From OLB6 sp964525565 (GTDB lineage: Bacteria > Bacteroidota > Ignavibacteria > Kapaibacteriales > Kapaibacteriaceae), in NCBI GenBank assembly GCA_964525565.1, contig CAZGHI010000006.1:17092-81091 (forward strand): 64,000 bases of DNA, read 5' to 3'. The notes beneath the pieces are model-generated. The model had not been told where the DNA came from and ran no database searches. It was given only the letters and a program-made list of their open reading frames with translations. The position numbers and the translations under genes are program-made. Shown piece by piece: positions 1-8,250 of this stretch (positions within the stretch are counted from its first letter, which is position 1; each line of letters starts with the position of its first letter).

Positions 1-1116
1 GCGAAATGTTGTACTCTTAACTCCGTAACGCGTTCGAACGCCAATATTTTTAATAAGACCTGTGCTTCTCTCTAGTGAACGTAGTTTGCGAATGGTGCTG
101 ATCACATCGGTATTTGTAAGTGAAGCAACCAGATACGCTGTAAACTCACGGCCTTCAGCAGCGCACAGCGCAAGGTAGGCAGCATTTTCTTCTGGAACTT
201 CATGCAGCACGTTATTTGTTGCGGGATGGTCGCCGAGGTGCGTTGCTACATCTGTGATTGCGTCTTCGGAAAGGCTACCGTCTGGTAGGATGTGATTATT
301 CTGTTGCCAGTATCGTATGTATTCGTGGACAATTGCCGGGAGGCCTGCCGATCGTTCGTGCAGGATTTGCAGTTGTTTTTGTGTTAGTCGAAGAGTGGGC
401 GCCATGTGGTGCACCAGCTCAGTTATTGCCTGTTCGCTCACGTTGTTTATACGTAGTCGCGCACCAGGAATCTTCGTGTCGTTCACCAACGACAGAAGAT
501 TCATATTATGTTCACGGGCAGCATGTGCATTATAGGCCCAAACCACAAGTATCTTATTGTCAGGGTCCGACATCATGCTACGCAGAACTTCGATACTCTG
601 CGGATCGGACCACTGGCCATCGTCAACCAATAGCACAAATGGTGTTTGACTACCTATTGTCGCCAGGGTTATCAGGCATTCTTCAACAGCAGCGCGCTTT
701 TTTTGTGCCAGCGCGGCTGTTTCCCTTTTGAACTCTGATACGTCCTGACGAACAGATTTGATTGCGTAGAATATATCGCCTGCGATGGGTAGCGAGGCAA
801 GAAGACTCATGCCTATGTTCATTGCAAGGCGTTTTTTTGCTGCTGCCTCTCCATTTTGGTAAAGCCTCTCTATGGCCAATCCAAAGGGTTGCAGCGGCTG
901 GATTCCTGCAACATTAAAGGTTCCAATTGGAGGCCTACAGTCAACCCGAATAGCGGCAGCACCGAGTGTTGATTCAAGTGTGTCCAAAACAAAGCTTTTT
1001 CCGCTTCCGGTCTCGCCTTCAACGAATAGTACAGCTCCTTTGCCAGCCTTCCAGTTGCTTACCGCATCAGTTAGATTGGCTGATATACTTTGCTGTCCGG
1101 GAATGTGAACTGTCAT
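1..1116 (-). CDS. AAA_16-type ATPase, partial at left edge
   Basis: The frame is open for 372 codons from an ATG at 1116 to the window edge, so the C-terminus is missing. Walker A is GETGSGKS (about residues 34-41) and a Walker B-like stretch reads LLVDDGQWSDP, the form seen in AAA_16/STAND-type predicted ATPases related to MalT and cyclase-associated ATPases. The last visible residues (GLIKNIGVRTRYG) resemble the winged-helix end of that module. A good ribosome site (GGAGGAG) precedes the start. The start overlaps the stop of the upstream membrane-protein gene by 4 nt (ATGA), so the two are probably translated together. I infer a regulatory or signalling ATPase; the effector domain, if any, lies outside the window. 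Substrate and partner are unknown. Confidence 0.75.
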   Translation of the reverse strand, partial: MTVHIPGQQSISANLTDAVSNWKAGKGAVLFVEGETGSGKSFVLDTLESTLGAAAIRVDCRPPIGTFNVAGIQPLQPFGLAIERLYQNGEAAAKKRLAMNIGMSLLASLPIAGDIFYAIKSVRQDVSEFKRETAALAQKKRAAVEECLITLATIGSQTPFVLLVDDGQWSDPQSIEVLRSMMSDPDNKILVVWAYNAHAAREHNMNLLSLVNDTKIPGARLRINNVSEQAITELVHHMAPTLRLTQKQLQILHERSAGLPAIVHEYIRYWQQNNHILPDGSLSEDAITDVATHLGDHPATNNVLHEVPEENAAYLALCAAEGREFTAYLVASLTNTDVISTIRKLRSLERSTGLIKNIGVRTRYGVKSTTFR

Positions 1117-2093
1117 CTCTCCTCCGAGCGATTCCGCGGCAAGGCCAGAAGTGCTCGTACTAATTGCTCCATGTTGGCATCCATCTCGCCAATGTTGGTA
1201 TGTGTGGACTGCTGATTACTGAGCAATGCGGACGATTCTTCGGTTCTTCCGTACATAAGGATAGCGGCATATGTAACGAGGAGAATAAACTCCAGTCCGA
1301 GTGCACCCAGGACAACGCTGGGGTCGGTAGCAGGAAGGAACTTCAGACCTCGAACACCGATCACAATGATCAGCACGGCTGCGCCCATGTACACAAGGCC
1401 CAGCACAGTATTGCTATATCTGTCCGTAAAATACTCACGCATATAAAACTTAATCGCATCGTGAGTGCGGAGCAGTTGTGATACACCCCGGGATTCCCTC
1501 CACTGAATTGCTTTTCGCAACAGGTCAGCATCGGAGTATGTTAATCCATAGGAATCGGCAAGGTCATGAAGTTTTCGTGGATCGGCGGTAACAATTTCGC
1601 GCGTTAGGCGAGCTACTTCTTCGGTGGTGTGTTCGCCGTATAGGCGCATGGAGAGCTTATCAAGAGCAACAAGAATTTCCCGTTGAATCTTTTGTCGGAG
1701 CAATCCTCCCGGGATGATAACCGTGAGAAGTGCAGCAAGTACAGTTCCACCGACTACTACCAACGGAGCTAAGGCAAGTACCGGCTTAAAGATGTATTCG
1801 GCTCGCAATCGTGTAGATGATGAGTGTAACGGGTCCACGAGGGCCCAAGTAGTAAACTGACCGGTTTCTACTAACTCGTCGGCACGATTATCAGCAACAC
1901 GATACACCACAACAGTGCCATCGCGTACAACGGTGCTTCGGAGAAAGCTCGCAAAGAATGCGTCCAGTACAGGAGCGGCTACGGTTATGAAGAGAACAAC
2001 CGTGCACATGATTCCGAGAAAGAAAAAGCCAACAATCTGTGACGGACTGTGTTCACTAAGCTCTACAAGGCGCGTTCGCGAAGTTGCACTCAT
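1113..2093 (-). CDS. Membrane protein of unknown function, coupled to the ATPase
   Basis: This is a 326-residue protein starting at the ATG at 2093; a longer frame exists but its extra residues look untranslated. It has one hydrophobic segment near the N-terminus (GFFFLGIMCTVVLFITVA), one around residues 105-130, and a pair in the last third (LGLVYMGAAVLIIVIGV and VVLGALGLEFILLVTYAAIL). Between them is a polar, probably cytoplasmic domain rich in charged helices. I recognise no family. It sits directly upstream of, and overlaps, the AAA_16-type ATPase gene, so a membrane anchor or sensor for that ATPase is a reasonable inference. No signal peptidase site is evident. Confidence 0.6.
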   Translation of the reverse strand: MSATSRTRLVELSEHSPSQIVGFFFLGIMCTVVLFITVAAPVLDAFFASFLRSTVVRDGTVVVYRVADNRADELVETGQFTTWALVDPLHSSSTRLRAEYIFKPVLALAPLVVVGGTVLAALLTVIIPGGLLRQKIQREILVALDKLSMRLYGEHTTEEVARLTREIVTADPRKLHDLADSYGLTYSDADLLRKAIQWRESRGVSQLLRTHDAIKFYMREYFTDRYSNTVLGLVYMGAAVLIIVIGVRGLKFLPATDPSVVLGALGLEFILLVTYAAILMYGRTEESSALLSNQQSTHTNIGEMDANMEQLVRALLALPRNRSEER

Positions 2094-2168
2094 ACTTAAA
2101 GTTACCAATTGGCAGTGAGCCACAACAGGTATTCTCTAAACAATGTGTGCAAACGATTCCGTTGTGCG

Positions 2169-2543
2169 TTAAAGCCAGGTGTTTAACGGTGCTGTGAGTG
2201 GGCTGTTTACATCGCCGGTGTTCACAACGCCACGGGGCTCTATAATCAGAACGTGACACTCTTTGTTGGCTCGGGTGACATGTGCCACGCCCTTGGGAAC
2301 AACAAACAGCTCACCTTCGTTCAGAGAAACAACACGATCGTGGAATTCGATTTCCATAGCCCCTTTTACAACAATAAACGCTTCGTCGGTATCATCATGA
2401 GCATGCCAAACAAACTCGCCATGCAGTTTGGCTAGTTTAAATTGAATGGTGTTCAGTTCAGCAACAACTTTTGGCGACCATGTTTCGGTGAATCTCGAAA
2501 AAAACTGGGCTAGGTTTATAATGCGATTATTTGGTTGATGCAT
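2169..2543 (-). CDS. Single-domain cupin protein
   Basis: A 124-residue protein with the two cupin motifs: HAHDDTDEAFIVVKG around residues 47-61, where His and Glu would bind metal, and GELFVVPKGVAHVTRA around residues 75-90. The length is right for a lone cupin_2 domain with no fused DNA-binding or catalytic domain. Such proteins bind a metal and act as small isomerases, dioxygenases or ligand sensors; nothing here tells which. The ABM-type gene lies 8 bp upstream on the same strand, so the two probably share a transcript. Confidence 0.75.
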   Translation of the reverse strand: MHQPNNRIINLAQFFSRFTETWSPKVVAELNTIQFKLAKLHGEFVWHAHDDTDEAFIVVKGAMEIEFHDRVVSLNEGELFVVPKGVAHVTRANKECHVLIIEPRGVVNTGDVNSPLTAPLNTWL

Positions 2544-2551
2544 ACAACAGT

Positions 2552-2866
2552 CTATTCCGGGTTACTGATTTTGGAGTCCGGCCATGAGCGTGTTCGAATA
2601 ACGCGTGCAGTAATTGAAGTAAATCCCTTATACCATTTTTTCACTGCCATACTCTTGGCTCTTTGGTGTTCTGCATACATCTTCCACCGTTGAACGTGTT
2701 CTTCATCGGGCCAGAGGGAGTAAGTGATCTCTTCGCCATTGTGTTCAACACTTTTGAATTCTATGCACCCAAACTGTTCAAAGGCTGCAGCACGTAGGTG
2801 AGCGGATGTTTGTGCATAGTCTTGGTCCAGGTCGCCCAAGACAGCGGTAAATACAACGATAATCAT
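2552..2866 (-). CDS. Antibiotic-biosynthesis-monooxygenase (ABM) domain protein
   Basis: The ATG at 2866 gives 104 residues beginning MIIVVFTAVLGD, the usual first strand of the dimeric alpha/beta-barrel ABM fold. The middle reads FKSVEHNGEEITYSLWPDEEHVQRWK and the end contains AEHQRAKSM followed by a Trp-rich strand, both typical of small ABM/YgiN-like proteins. These act as heme-degrading or quinol monooxygenases or have no known substrate; the exact reaction cannot be told. A longer start at 2899 would run into the dnaK terminator hairpin and is not used. It lies just upstream of the cupin gene. Confidence 0.65.
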   Translation of the reverse strand: MIIVVFTAVLGDLDQDYAQTSAHLRAAAFEQFGCIEFKSVEHNGEEITYSLWPDEEHVQRWKMYAEHQRAKSMAVKKWYKGFTSITARVIRTRSWPDSKISNPE

Positions 2867-2874
2867 GGAGTGAA

Positions 2875-2909
2875 AATAAAAAAGGGTTGGTTTCATCAAC
2901 CAACCCTTT
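2875..2909 (-). terminator. Rho-independent terminator after dnaK
   Basis: A perfect 12-bp stem (2881-2892 with 2898-2909) and a 5-nt loop are followed, on the reverse strand, by a T-rich tract (TTTTTTATTTT). It lies 17 bp after the dnaK stop and just before the ABM gene start, so it should end the hsp20-dnaK transcripts. Confidence 0.9.
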
Positions 2910-2925
2910 CATTTCTCCTAACCGT

Positions 2926-4833
2926 TTAGTCCTTCTTGTCGTCCACCACCGTATAGTCTGCATCCTCTACCTTCCCTTCCGTTCCATTATCTGTTTGATT
3001 GGCGTTTTCAGGTGCACCGGTTGTGCCGGCATCAGCAGTGGATTGATACATTTTACTGGAGGCTTCACTCCACACCTCGTTCAGGGCATCCATAGCAGCG
3101 CGAATATCGGCAGGGTTGTTCTTTACAGCATCTGCCAAGCGTTCTTTAGCCTTTGTGATGCGATCCTTCATGTCGAGGTCGAGCTTTTCGTCGAAGTCCT
3201 TGAGTTGTTTTTCTGTGCTGTACACGAGTGCATCGGCCTGGTTCTTAAGTTCAATTTCTTCCTTGCGTTTCTTGTCTTCAGCAGCATGTTCTTGCGCTTC
3301 GCGTTTCATGCGTTCTACTTCGTTCTTGTCGAGGCCACTTGAACCAGTGATGCGGATATTTTGTTCTTTGTTGGTTGCTTTGTCTTTTGCTGTAACGCTT
3401 AGAATGCCATTGGCATCAATATCGAACGTTACTTCGATTTGAGGAATACCGCGTGGTGCCGGAGGAATACCATCGAGATGGAATTTGCCCAACGTTTTAT
3501 TATCGTTGGCCATTGGACGTTCACCCTGGAGGATGTGTATTTCAACGCTAGGTTGATTATCGGAGGCCGTGGAGAACGTTTCTGTTTTTCGATGAGGTAT
3601 TGTAGTGTTTGCTGGAATCATTGGCGTCATCACACCACCCATGGTTTCGATGCCAAGGGAGAGTGGCGTAACATCGAGCAACAAGACGTCCTTTACATCG
3701 CCAGCCAGAACACCTCCCTGAATAGCTGCACCTACGGCCACAACCTCGTCGGGGTTAACTCCACGCGATGCTTCTTTGCCAAAGAAGTTCTTAACGATTT
3801 CCTGAATTTTGGGAATGCGTGTAGAGCCCCCTACCAGTATTACTTCGTTAATCTGCGACGGGGTAAGATTGGCATCTTTAAGGGCCAGCTCAAGGGGCTT
3901 AAGCGAACGTTCAAAAAGGTCTGAGCATAGCTTCTCGAATGTTGCGCGTGTGATATTCACGTTCAGGTGTTTTGGACCCTCTTGCGTAGCAGTAATGAAT
4001 GGCAGATTCACATCAGTTTGCAGCATCTGACTTAGTTCGATTTTCGCTTTTTCGGCAGCTTCGCGCAAACGCTGTAGTGCCATTGGGTCTTTGCGCAGGT
4101 CAATGCCTTCTTGTTTTTGGAATTCTGTGGCAAGATGGTCAATCAACCGCTGGTCGAAGTTGTCACCGCCAAGGTGTGTATCGCCATTTGTACTCTTTAC
4201 TTCGAAGACACCATCGCCAATTTCCAGAATGGAAATGTCAAACGTACCCCCGCCCAGGTCATATACAGCAACAATCTGGTTATGCCCTTTTTTGTCGAGT
4301 CCGTAAGCGAGAGCAGCAGCCGTTGGCTCGTTAATAATTCGGCGAACGTTTAGACCAGCGATTTCGCCGGCATCTTTAGTAGCCTGACGCTGAGCATCGT
4401 TGAAGTATGCTGGAACGGTAATAACCGCTTCGGTAATCTTTTCGCCAAGGTATTCTTCGGCAGTTTGCTTCATTTTCTGCAGAATCATGGCGCTGATCTC
4501 CGGCGGGGAGTAGAGACGTCCGTCAATGTCAACCCGAGCAGTGTTGTTATCTCCGGCAACCACCTTATACGGAACAGCCTTTGCTTCATCCGTTACCTCG
4601 TTCATCTGGCGTCCCATAAATCTCTTTATGGAATAGATGGTATTGTGCGGATTCGTAACCGCCTGCCGTTTTGCAGCCTGGCCAACGAGGCGTTCGCCGC
4701 TTTTTGTAAATCCTACAATGGAGGGTGTTGTGCGCATTCCTTCGCTGTTAGCAATAACAACAGGTTGCGATCCTTCCATTACGGCAACCACGGAGTTTGT
4801 GGTGCCAAGGTCTATTCCGATGATTTTACCCAT
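2926..4833 (-). CDS. dnaK: Molecular chaperone DnaK (Hsp70)
   Basis: A full-length 635-residue Hsp70. The N-terminus GKIIGIDLGTTNS is the phosphate-1 motif, YDLGGGTFDIS and ILVGGSTRIPKI are the other ATPase signatures, followed by the substrate-binding domain and a C-terminus EDADYTVVDD of the bacterial type. It folds and refolds proteins in the cytosol with DnaJ and GrpE, neither of which is in the window. It lies downstream of hsp20 on the same strand, separated by a strong hairpin, and ends at a clear terminator. I see no CIRCE element in front of it. Confidence 0.98.
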   Translation of the reverse strand: MGKIIGIDLGTTNSVVAVMEGSQPVVIANSEGMRTTPSIVGFTKSGERLVGQAAKRQAVTNPHNTIYSIKRFMGRQMNEVTDEAKAVPYKVVAGDNNTARVDIDGRLYSPPEISAMILQKMKQTAEEYLGEKITEAVITVPAYFNDAQRQATKDAGEIAGLNVRRIINEPTAAALAYGLDKKGHNQIVAVYDLGGGTFDISILEIGDGVFEVKSTNGDTHLGGDNFDQRLIDHLATEFQKQEGIDLRKDPMALQRLREAAEKAKIELSQMLQTDVNLPFITATQEGPKHLNVNITRATFEKLCSDLFERSLKPLELALKDANLTPSQINEVILVGGSTRIPKIQEIVKNFFGKEASRGVNPDEVVAVGAAIQGGVLAGDVKDVLLLDVTPLSLGIETMGGVMTPMIPANTTIPHRKTETFSTASDNQPSVEIHILQGERPMANDNKTLGKFHLDGIPPAPRGIPQIEVTFDIDANGILSVTAKDKATNKEQNIRITGSSGLDKNEVERMKREAQEHAAEDKKRKEEIELKNQADALVYSTEKQLKDFDEKLDLDMKDRITKAKERLADAVKNNPADIRAAMDALNEVWSEASSKMYQSTADAGTTGAPENANQTDNGTEGKVEDADYTVVDDKKD

Positions 4834-4870
4834 GGTAGTATGTTTTCATGAAAGTGATTATTCAGGAAAG

Positions 4871-4904
4871 GGAACAGAGGCACGTATTTATGTGCCTCTG
4901 TTCC
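4871..4904 (-). terminator. Strong hairpin between hsp20 and dnaK
   Basis: A perfect 13-bp inverted repeat (4871-4883 with 4892-4904, 8-nt loop) sits 9 bp after the hsp20 stop. The tract after it on the reverse strand is CTTTCC, too poor in T for a confident intrinsic terminator. It could be a leaky terminator, an mRNA stabiliser or a processing site that sets the hsp20:dnaK ratio. Confidence 0.6.
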
Positions 4905-4912
4905 ACGAATTG

Positions 4913-5353
4913 TTATTGTATGGTGATTTCAGTTTCTTTTGGTTTTGTAGGCTCGATTTTTGGTATTGCCACACTGAGCACGCCGTTTTCGAACGAAGCC
5001 GAAATCTGATCGGTGTTCAGGTTTTCTGGCAATGAGAAAGAGCGGGCAAAACTACCATAGCTGCGTTCAACACGCATGTAATTCTTGCCTTCTTGTTTGT
5101 CTTCGCGTTTCTTTTCGCCGCGGATGGTAAGTGTACGTCCATCAGAAACTGTGATTTTTACATTTTCCTTTGGAATTCCCGGTAGTTCCGCGTGAAATGT
5201 GATCGTCTTCTCGTCGTCGGTGACATCTACGCGAGGTGTAAAGTCACCCATCTCGAAGCTAAAGCCATTGCGCTGTACTTCGTCGAACATATCGTTTACT
5301 CGCCGTGCCAGTACGTCGAAACCGCGAAAAGGATCAACTTTGATGATTCCCAT
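4913..5353 (-). CDS. Hsp20/alpha-crystallin small heat-shock protein
   Basis: The ATG at 5353 gives 146 residues and is preceded by AAGGAGA, a good ribosome site; a longer frame to 5383 lacks one. The protein begins MGIIKVDPFRGFDVLARRVN. The alpha-crystallin domain spans about residues 35-135, with the A-x-x-x-N-G-V-L signature (SFENGVLSVAIPK) near the end and a C-terminal tail ETEITIQ containing the I-x-I-like anchoring motif. It is an ATP-independent holdase that passes clients to DnaK, which is encoded next on the same strand. Confidence 0.95.
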   Translation of the reverse strand: MGIIKVDPFRGFDVLARRVNDMFDEVQRNGFSFEMGDFTPRVDVTDDEKTITFHAELPGIPKENVKITVSDGRTLTIRGEKKREDKQEGKNYMRVERSYGSFARSFSLPENLNTDQISASFENGVLSVAIPKIEPTKPKETEITIQ

Positions 5354-5955
5354 GGCTGGTCTCCTTGAAATTGTTCTGAACATAACAGTTGTTGTGAAAG
5401 TGGATTAAATTGTTCGAAGGAGCACCTTGGAAAATCGTGCCAAAGGGATAATTCGGTCATTATGGCACATTTCGCAACGGCTAGCAGACATGATGACACG
5501 AGAGGGCTGTCGAAATGACACCTCCTGTATTCATGCTGACAATTCGGCGTTGGGAGTGGTGGTGTTAAGGTGAAGAGGGTTTCTGCAGCAGCGAGAAGCA
5601 AGGGAGTAACGACGTGTGTTGATTTGCAGAACAGAATTGGGTGAAGTGGGAGTGGGGTTGAGTGATATGCTGCGAGACGACCCACCTGGCGGCTTCGTTA
5701 ATGGGTCCCTCCCCCGCCTCCACCACCGGCCATCAGCTCCATCCTCGCATTCCTCCTCCCCGACGCGTCGGCAGAGCGTCGCAGGTCACAACGTCAACAA
5801 ATCCACAGTGATCACCAAACCATTGTGCAACCATACAAGCAAAGTGTGACGTGGGGCTCTATTAACTCCGCAACTTTGGTGCGCATGTTGCAGCTTAGGA
5901 ATGTTCGTATGCTCCTGACTTCCGGACGGGATGCATTGCTCAAACCGAATGCACT
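5354..5955. other. 602-bp intergenic region upstream of hsp20
   Basis: No convincing gene. Short frames here have unlikely composition. It should hold the hsp20 promoter on the reverse strand. Two structures are visible: GTGCCA (5437-5442) repeated inverted as TGGCAC (5463-5468), and a C-rich stretch around 5690-5770 bounded by TGCGAG and CTCGCA arms with an inner ACCCA/TGGGT pair. Neither matches an element I can name. Confidence 0.5.
5437..5468. promoter_or_regulatory. Inverted repeat upstream of hsp20
   Basis: The arms GTGCCA and TGGCAC are 20 bp apart, about 85-115 bp before the hsp20 start. It could be a heat-shock operator, but the arms are short and it is not the CIRCE consensus. Confidence 0.25.
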
Positions 5956-6429
5956 TTACCGAACCCTCCGCGCACCTACTAGTCGAGGTTGCCAGTAAGT
6001 GTCCGAAAGGCTCGACAGTATAACGCCACTACTGGAAGAGCTGTGAATAAATGTATTGTTGCCTACAAAAAAGCCAACGTGACTAATGGATTTTGATGTT
6101 GTTGTAAAAAAGACCAAGTCACCTTCTTCTAGCTGGTTCAACGCAATGGGTTCGCCATAGGCAAACTGATCAGATGCCCTTCTCGGTATCGTTACTCCTG
6201 CAGCCTTCAAACAATACCACACAAATCCACTACAGTCAAAACAGTCAGGCGTGATGCCAGCACCACAGTATGGTGTACCACGCAAGTCAAATGCGGTTCG
6301 CAACGCTACATCAACAACAGCACTTCCTGTTTTTTTTATTGTGGCAGAAGAGCATGCGCCTACAAAGAGCGCAATGGCAAACACAACTAGGAAATGGTAA
6401 GCATTTTTGCAGCCGTTGAGTTCTTCCAT
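5956..6429 (-). CDS. NlpC/P60 family lipoprotein, peptidoglycan endopeptidase
   Basis: With the ATG at 6429 the protein has 157 residues and begins MEELNGCKNAYHFLVVF, a lipoprotein signal ending in the lipobox VGAC. A longer frame to 6576 would bury this signal, so it is not used. The NlpC/P60 domain follows: catalytic Cys in DCFDCSGFVWY and catalytic His in ISHVGFFVG, with the usual GTPY and GDLVFF segments. It probably cleaves peptide stems of peptidoglycan from the outer-membrane or periplasmic side. Its start is only 13 bp from the divergent K+ channel gene. Confidence 0.88.
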   Translation of the reverse strand: MEELNGCKNAYHFLVVFAIALFVGACSSATIKKTGSAVVDVALRTAFDLRGTPYCGAGITPDCFDCSGFVWYCLKAAGVTIPRRASDQFAYGEPIALNQLEEGDLVFFTTTSKSISHVGFFVGNNTFIHSSSSSGVILSSLSDTYWQPRLVGARRVR

Positions 6430-6442
6430 CACGGATAATACC

Positions 6443-7267
6443 ATGCAACCAACATACCAACGTTTGCGCAGGTCGGTTTTTCTAGCACTCTCAGCAAACC
6501 CCGCACATCGTGCTTCGAGATACGTGACGGCATCGCTTATTATTCTTATCGTTGTCGGTATCGTTTCCGTTATCATTTCGTCTGTGAAAGAAGTCTGGGA
6601 TGTCTATAGAAACCTGATTGTGAACATTGATCAAGGAATACTGGCTGCCTTCTCTCTAGAGTATGTACTCAGACTTTGGTGTTGTGTAGAAAATCCTAAG
6701 TATGCACATCCTTTCTTCGGACGCCTCCGATACATCCTTTCACCCTTAGCATTGATAGACTTGGCAGCTATTACTCCTGCACTGCTGGTTGGTATCGGTG
6801 TTGACCTGCGGACGTTACGTATTGCCCGATTAATACGACTCGTACGCGCCTTCAAAGTTGTCCGCTACATTCACGCACTCCAGGTAATCGGCGAAGTTGT
6901 ACACGAAAAGCGAAGCCAACTGATTACATCACTATCCTTTGTTCTCTTCATTTTGGTTGGTGTTTCAACGATTATGTACGAAATCGAGAATCCAGTGCAA
7001 CCCGATGCCTTTAGTAGCATTCCTACAACGATGTGGTGGGCTGTTGCCTCGCTTACAACGGTTGGATATGGCGACGTATATCCAATCACCACTGCGGGAA
7101 AGGTGCTTGCAGCAATTTCAGCTGTGCTTGGAATCGGACTTTTTGCCATCCCCACAGGTATCCTGGCGTCCGGGTTTGCTGAACATGCACTTACAAAGAG
7201 TGAACAGCGAAGCAGTGAGCAGACGGAGGAATCCACCTGTCCGCACTGCGGTAAGGCTCTCTATTGA
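6443..7267 (+). CDS. Voltage-gated potassium channel
   Basis: Starting at the ATG at 6443 gives 274 residues. It has six predicted membrane helices of the Kv type. S4 carries spaced arginines (LRTLRIARLIRLVRAFK), the pore helix is followed by the K+ filter TTVGYGD, and S6 follows. The C-terminus ends in CPHCGKALY, a half zinc-ribbon that is unusual as a channel tail. No RCK domain is present. It would set membrane potential or K+ flux in the inner membrane. The upstream start at 6407 overlaps the NlpC/P60 reading frame and is less likely. Confidence 0.9.
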   Translation: MQPTYQRLRRSVFLALSANPAHRASRYVTASLIILIVVGIVSVIISSVKEVWDVYRNLIVNIDQGILAAFSLEYVLRLWCCVENPKYAHPFFGRLRYILSPLALIDLAAITPALLVGIGVDLRTLRIARLIRLVRAFKVVRYIHALQVIGEVVHEKRSQLITSLSFVLFILVGVSTIMYEIENPVQPDAFSSIPTTMWWAVASLTTVGYGDVYPITTAGKVLAAISAVLGIGLFAIPTGILASGFAEHALTKSEQRSSEQTEESTCPHCGKALY

Positions 7268-7270
7268 ACC

Positions 7271-8203
7271 TTACTCAATCTGCGTAGCTTTCTTTTCCGG
7301 AAAGACTACCGAAGCCAATATACTTAGAGCTAAGATGACGGCGATTGCAGTGAGTGCGATTTCTACTGGCATGTGAATCCACTGCTGGATGAACATCTTT
7401 ACACCAATAAAGGTTAGGATCAGGCTAAGTCCATACTTAAGGTAATGGAAAAGTCGCATTACACCTGCTACGGCAAAGAACAGACTCCTTAGCCCCATCA
7501 CAGCAAAAATGTTGCTGGTGAACACGATGAATGGATCGTTGGTTACTGCAAAAATTGCCGGTATGCTGTCCACAGCAAAAACTAGATCTGTTGCTTCTAT
7601 GGTAAGCAATACCAAAAAAAGAGGGGTAAAGTGCCACTGTCTGTTCTTAAGAACCCGAAATCGCTCCTGATGATATTCATCTGTGATGCGCAAAAAACGT
7701 CGGGCATTCTTTACAACAAAGTTGTCCTCAAGGTTGCGCGCTTCCTCAGTACTAAATGCCATTCGTATTCCTGTGAATACGAGAAAGGCACCGAACACGA
7801 AATACATCCAAGCGAAGTTGGCAATCAGTGCACTTCCTAGTGCGATCATCGTGCCACGCATCACAACAGCACCAACAATTCCCCAAAACAAAACCTTGTG
7901 GTGGTACTGTGGAGGGACCTTGAAGAATCGAAGTACAAGGATGATAACAAAAATGTTGTCAACCGATAACGATTGCTCCAGGAGGTAGCCCGCGAAAAAC
8001 TCCTTTGCTGCTTGCGGACCCTTCATGTAATACACGAGACCGTTAAAGCTGAGAGCGAGAGATATCCAAAATGCCGTCCACCCAAGTGCAGATCCAATTG
8101 ATACCACACGGGGCGTCTTGTTAAATACACCGAGATCCAGTGCCAGCAGTATGCTAACAAGAAATAAAAATCCGGCGTAGAGCCAAAACTCGGGAATGAT
8201 CAT
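7271..8203 (-). CDS. TerC/Alx family integral membrane protein
   Basis: A 310-residue protein with about nine membrane helices and the family motifs LEQSLSVDNIFVI and EATDLVFAVDSIPAI, whose acidic residues are thought to bind a metal ion. Alx/TerC proteins export Mn2+ and have been linked to tellurite resistance and to metal loading of secreted proteins. The ATG at 8203 is standard. The gene is convergent with the K+ channel and divergent from polA. I looked for a yybP-ykoY-like leader, but only 47 bp separate the start from polA and none fits. Confidence 0.88.
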   Translation of the reverse strand: MIIPEFWLYAGFLFLVSILLALDLGVFNKTPRVVSIGSALGWTAFWISLALSFNGLVYYMKGPQAAKEFFAGYLLEQSLSVDNIFVIILVLRFFKVPPQYHHKVLFWGIVGAVVMRGTMIALGSALIANFAWMYFVFGAFLVFTGIRMAFSTEEARNLEDNFVVKNARRFLRITDEYHQERFRVLKNRQWHFTPLFLVLLTIEATDLVFAVDSIPAIFAVTNDPFIVFTSNIFAVMGLRSLFFAVAGVMRLFHYLKYGLSLILTFIGVKMFIQQWIHMPVEIALTAIAVILALSILASVVFPEKKATQIE

Positions 8204-8250
8204 GTTGGTGATAAATGTTCGACAAATCTACATGCTCCATAACTTGGTGC

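Noticed and set aside
258..1108. Forward open frames over the first kilobase
   Set aside because: They lie opposite a longer reverse frame with Walker motifs, an SD site and a coupled start, so they are antisense artefacts.
3439..4851. Several long forward open frames opposite dnaK
   Set aside because: The reverse strand carries an unbroken, highly conserved DnaK; the forward frames have no recognisable domains.
5437..5460. TGGCAC on the reverse strand as a sigma-54 promoter, considered because rpoN is in the window
   Set aside because: There is no GC at the -12 position with the required spacing.
5354..5500. CIRCE heat-shock operator
   Set aside because: No TTAGCACTC-N9-GAGTGCTAA-like sequence is present before hsp20 or dnaK.
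5296..5849. Two possible small genes upstream of hsp20
   Set aside because: Odd composition, no ribosome site, no domain, and one overlaps hsp20 on the same strand in another frame.
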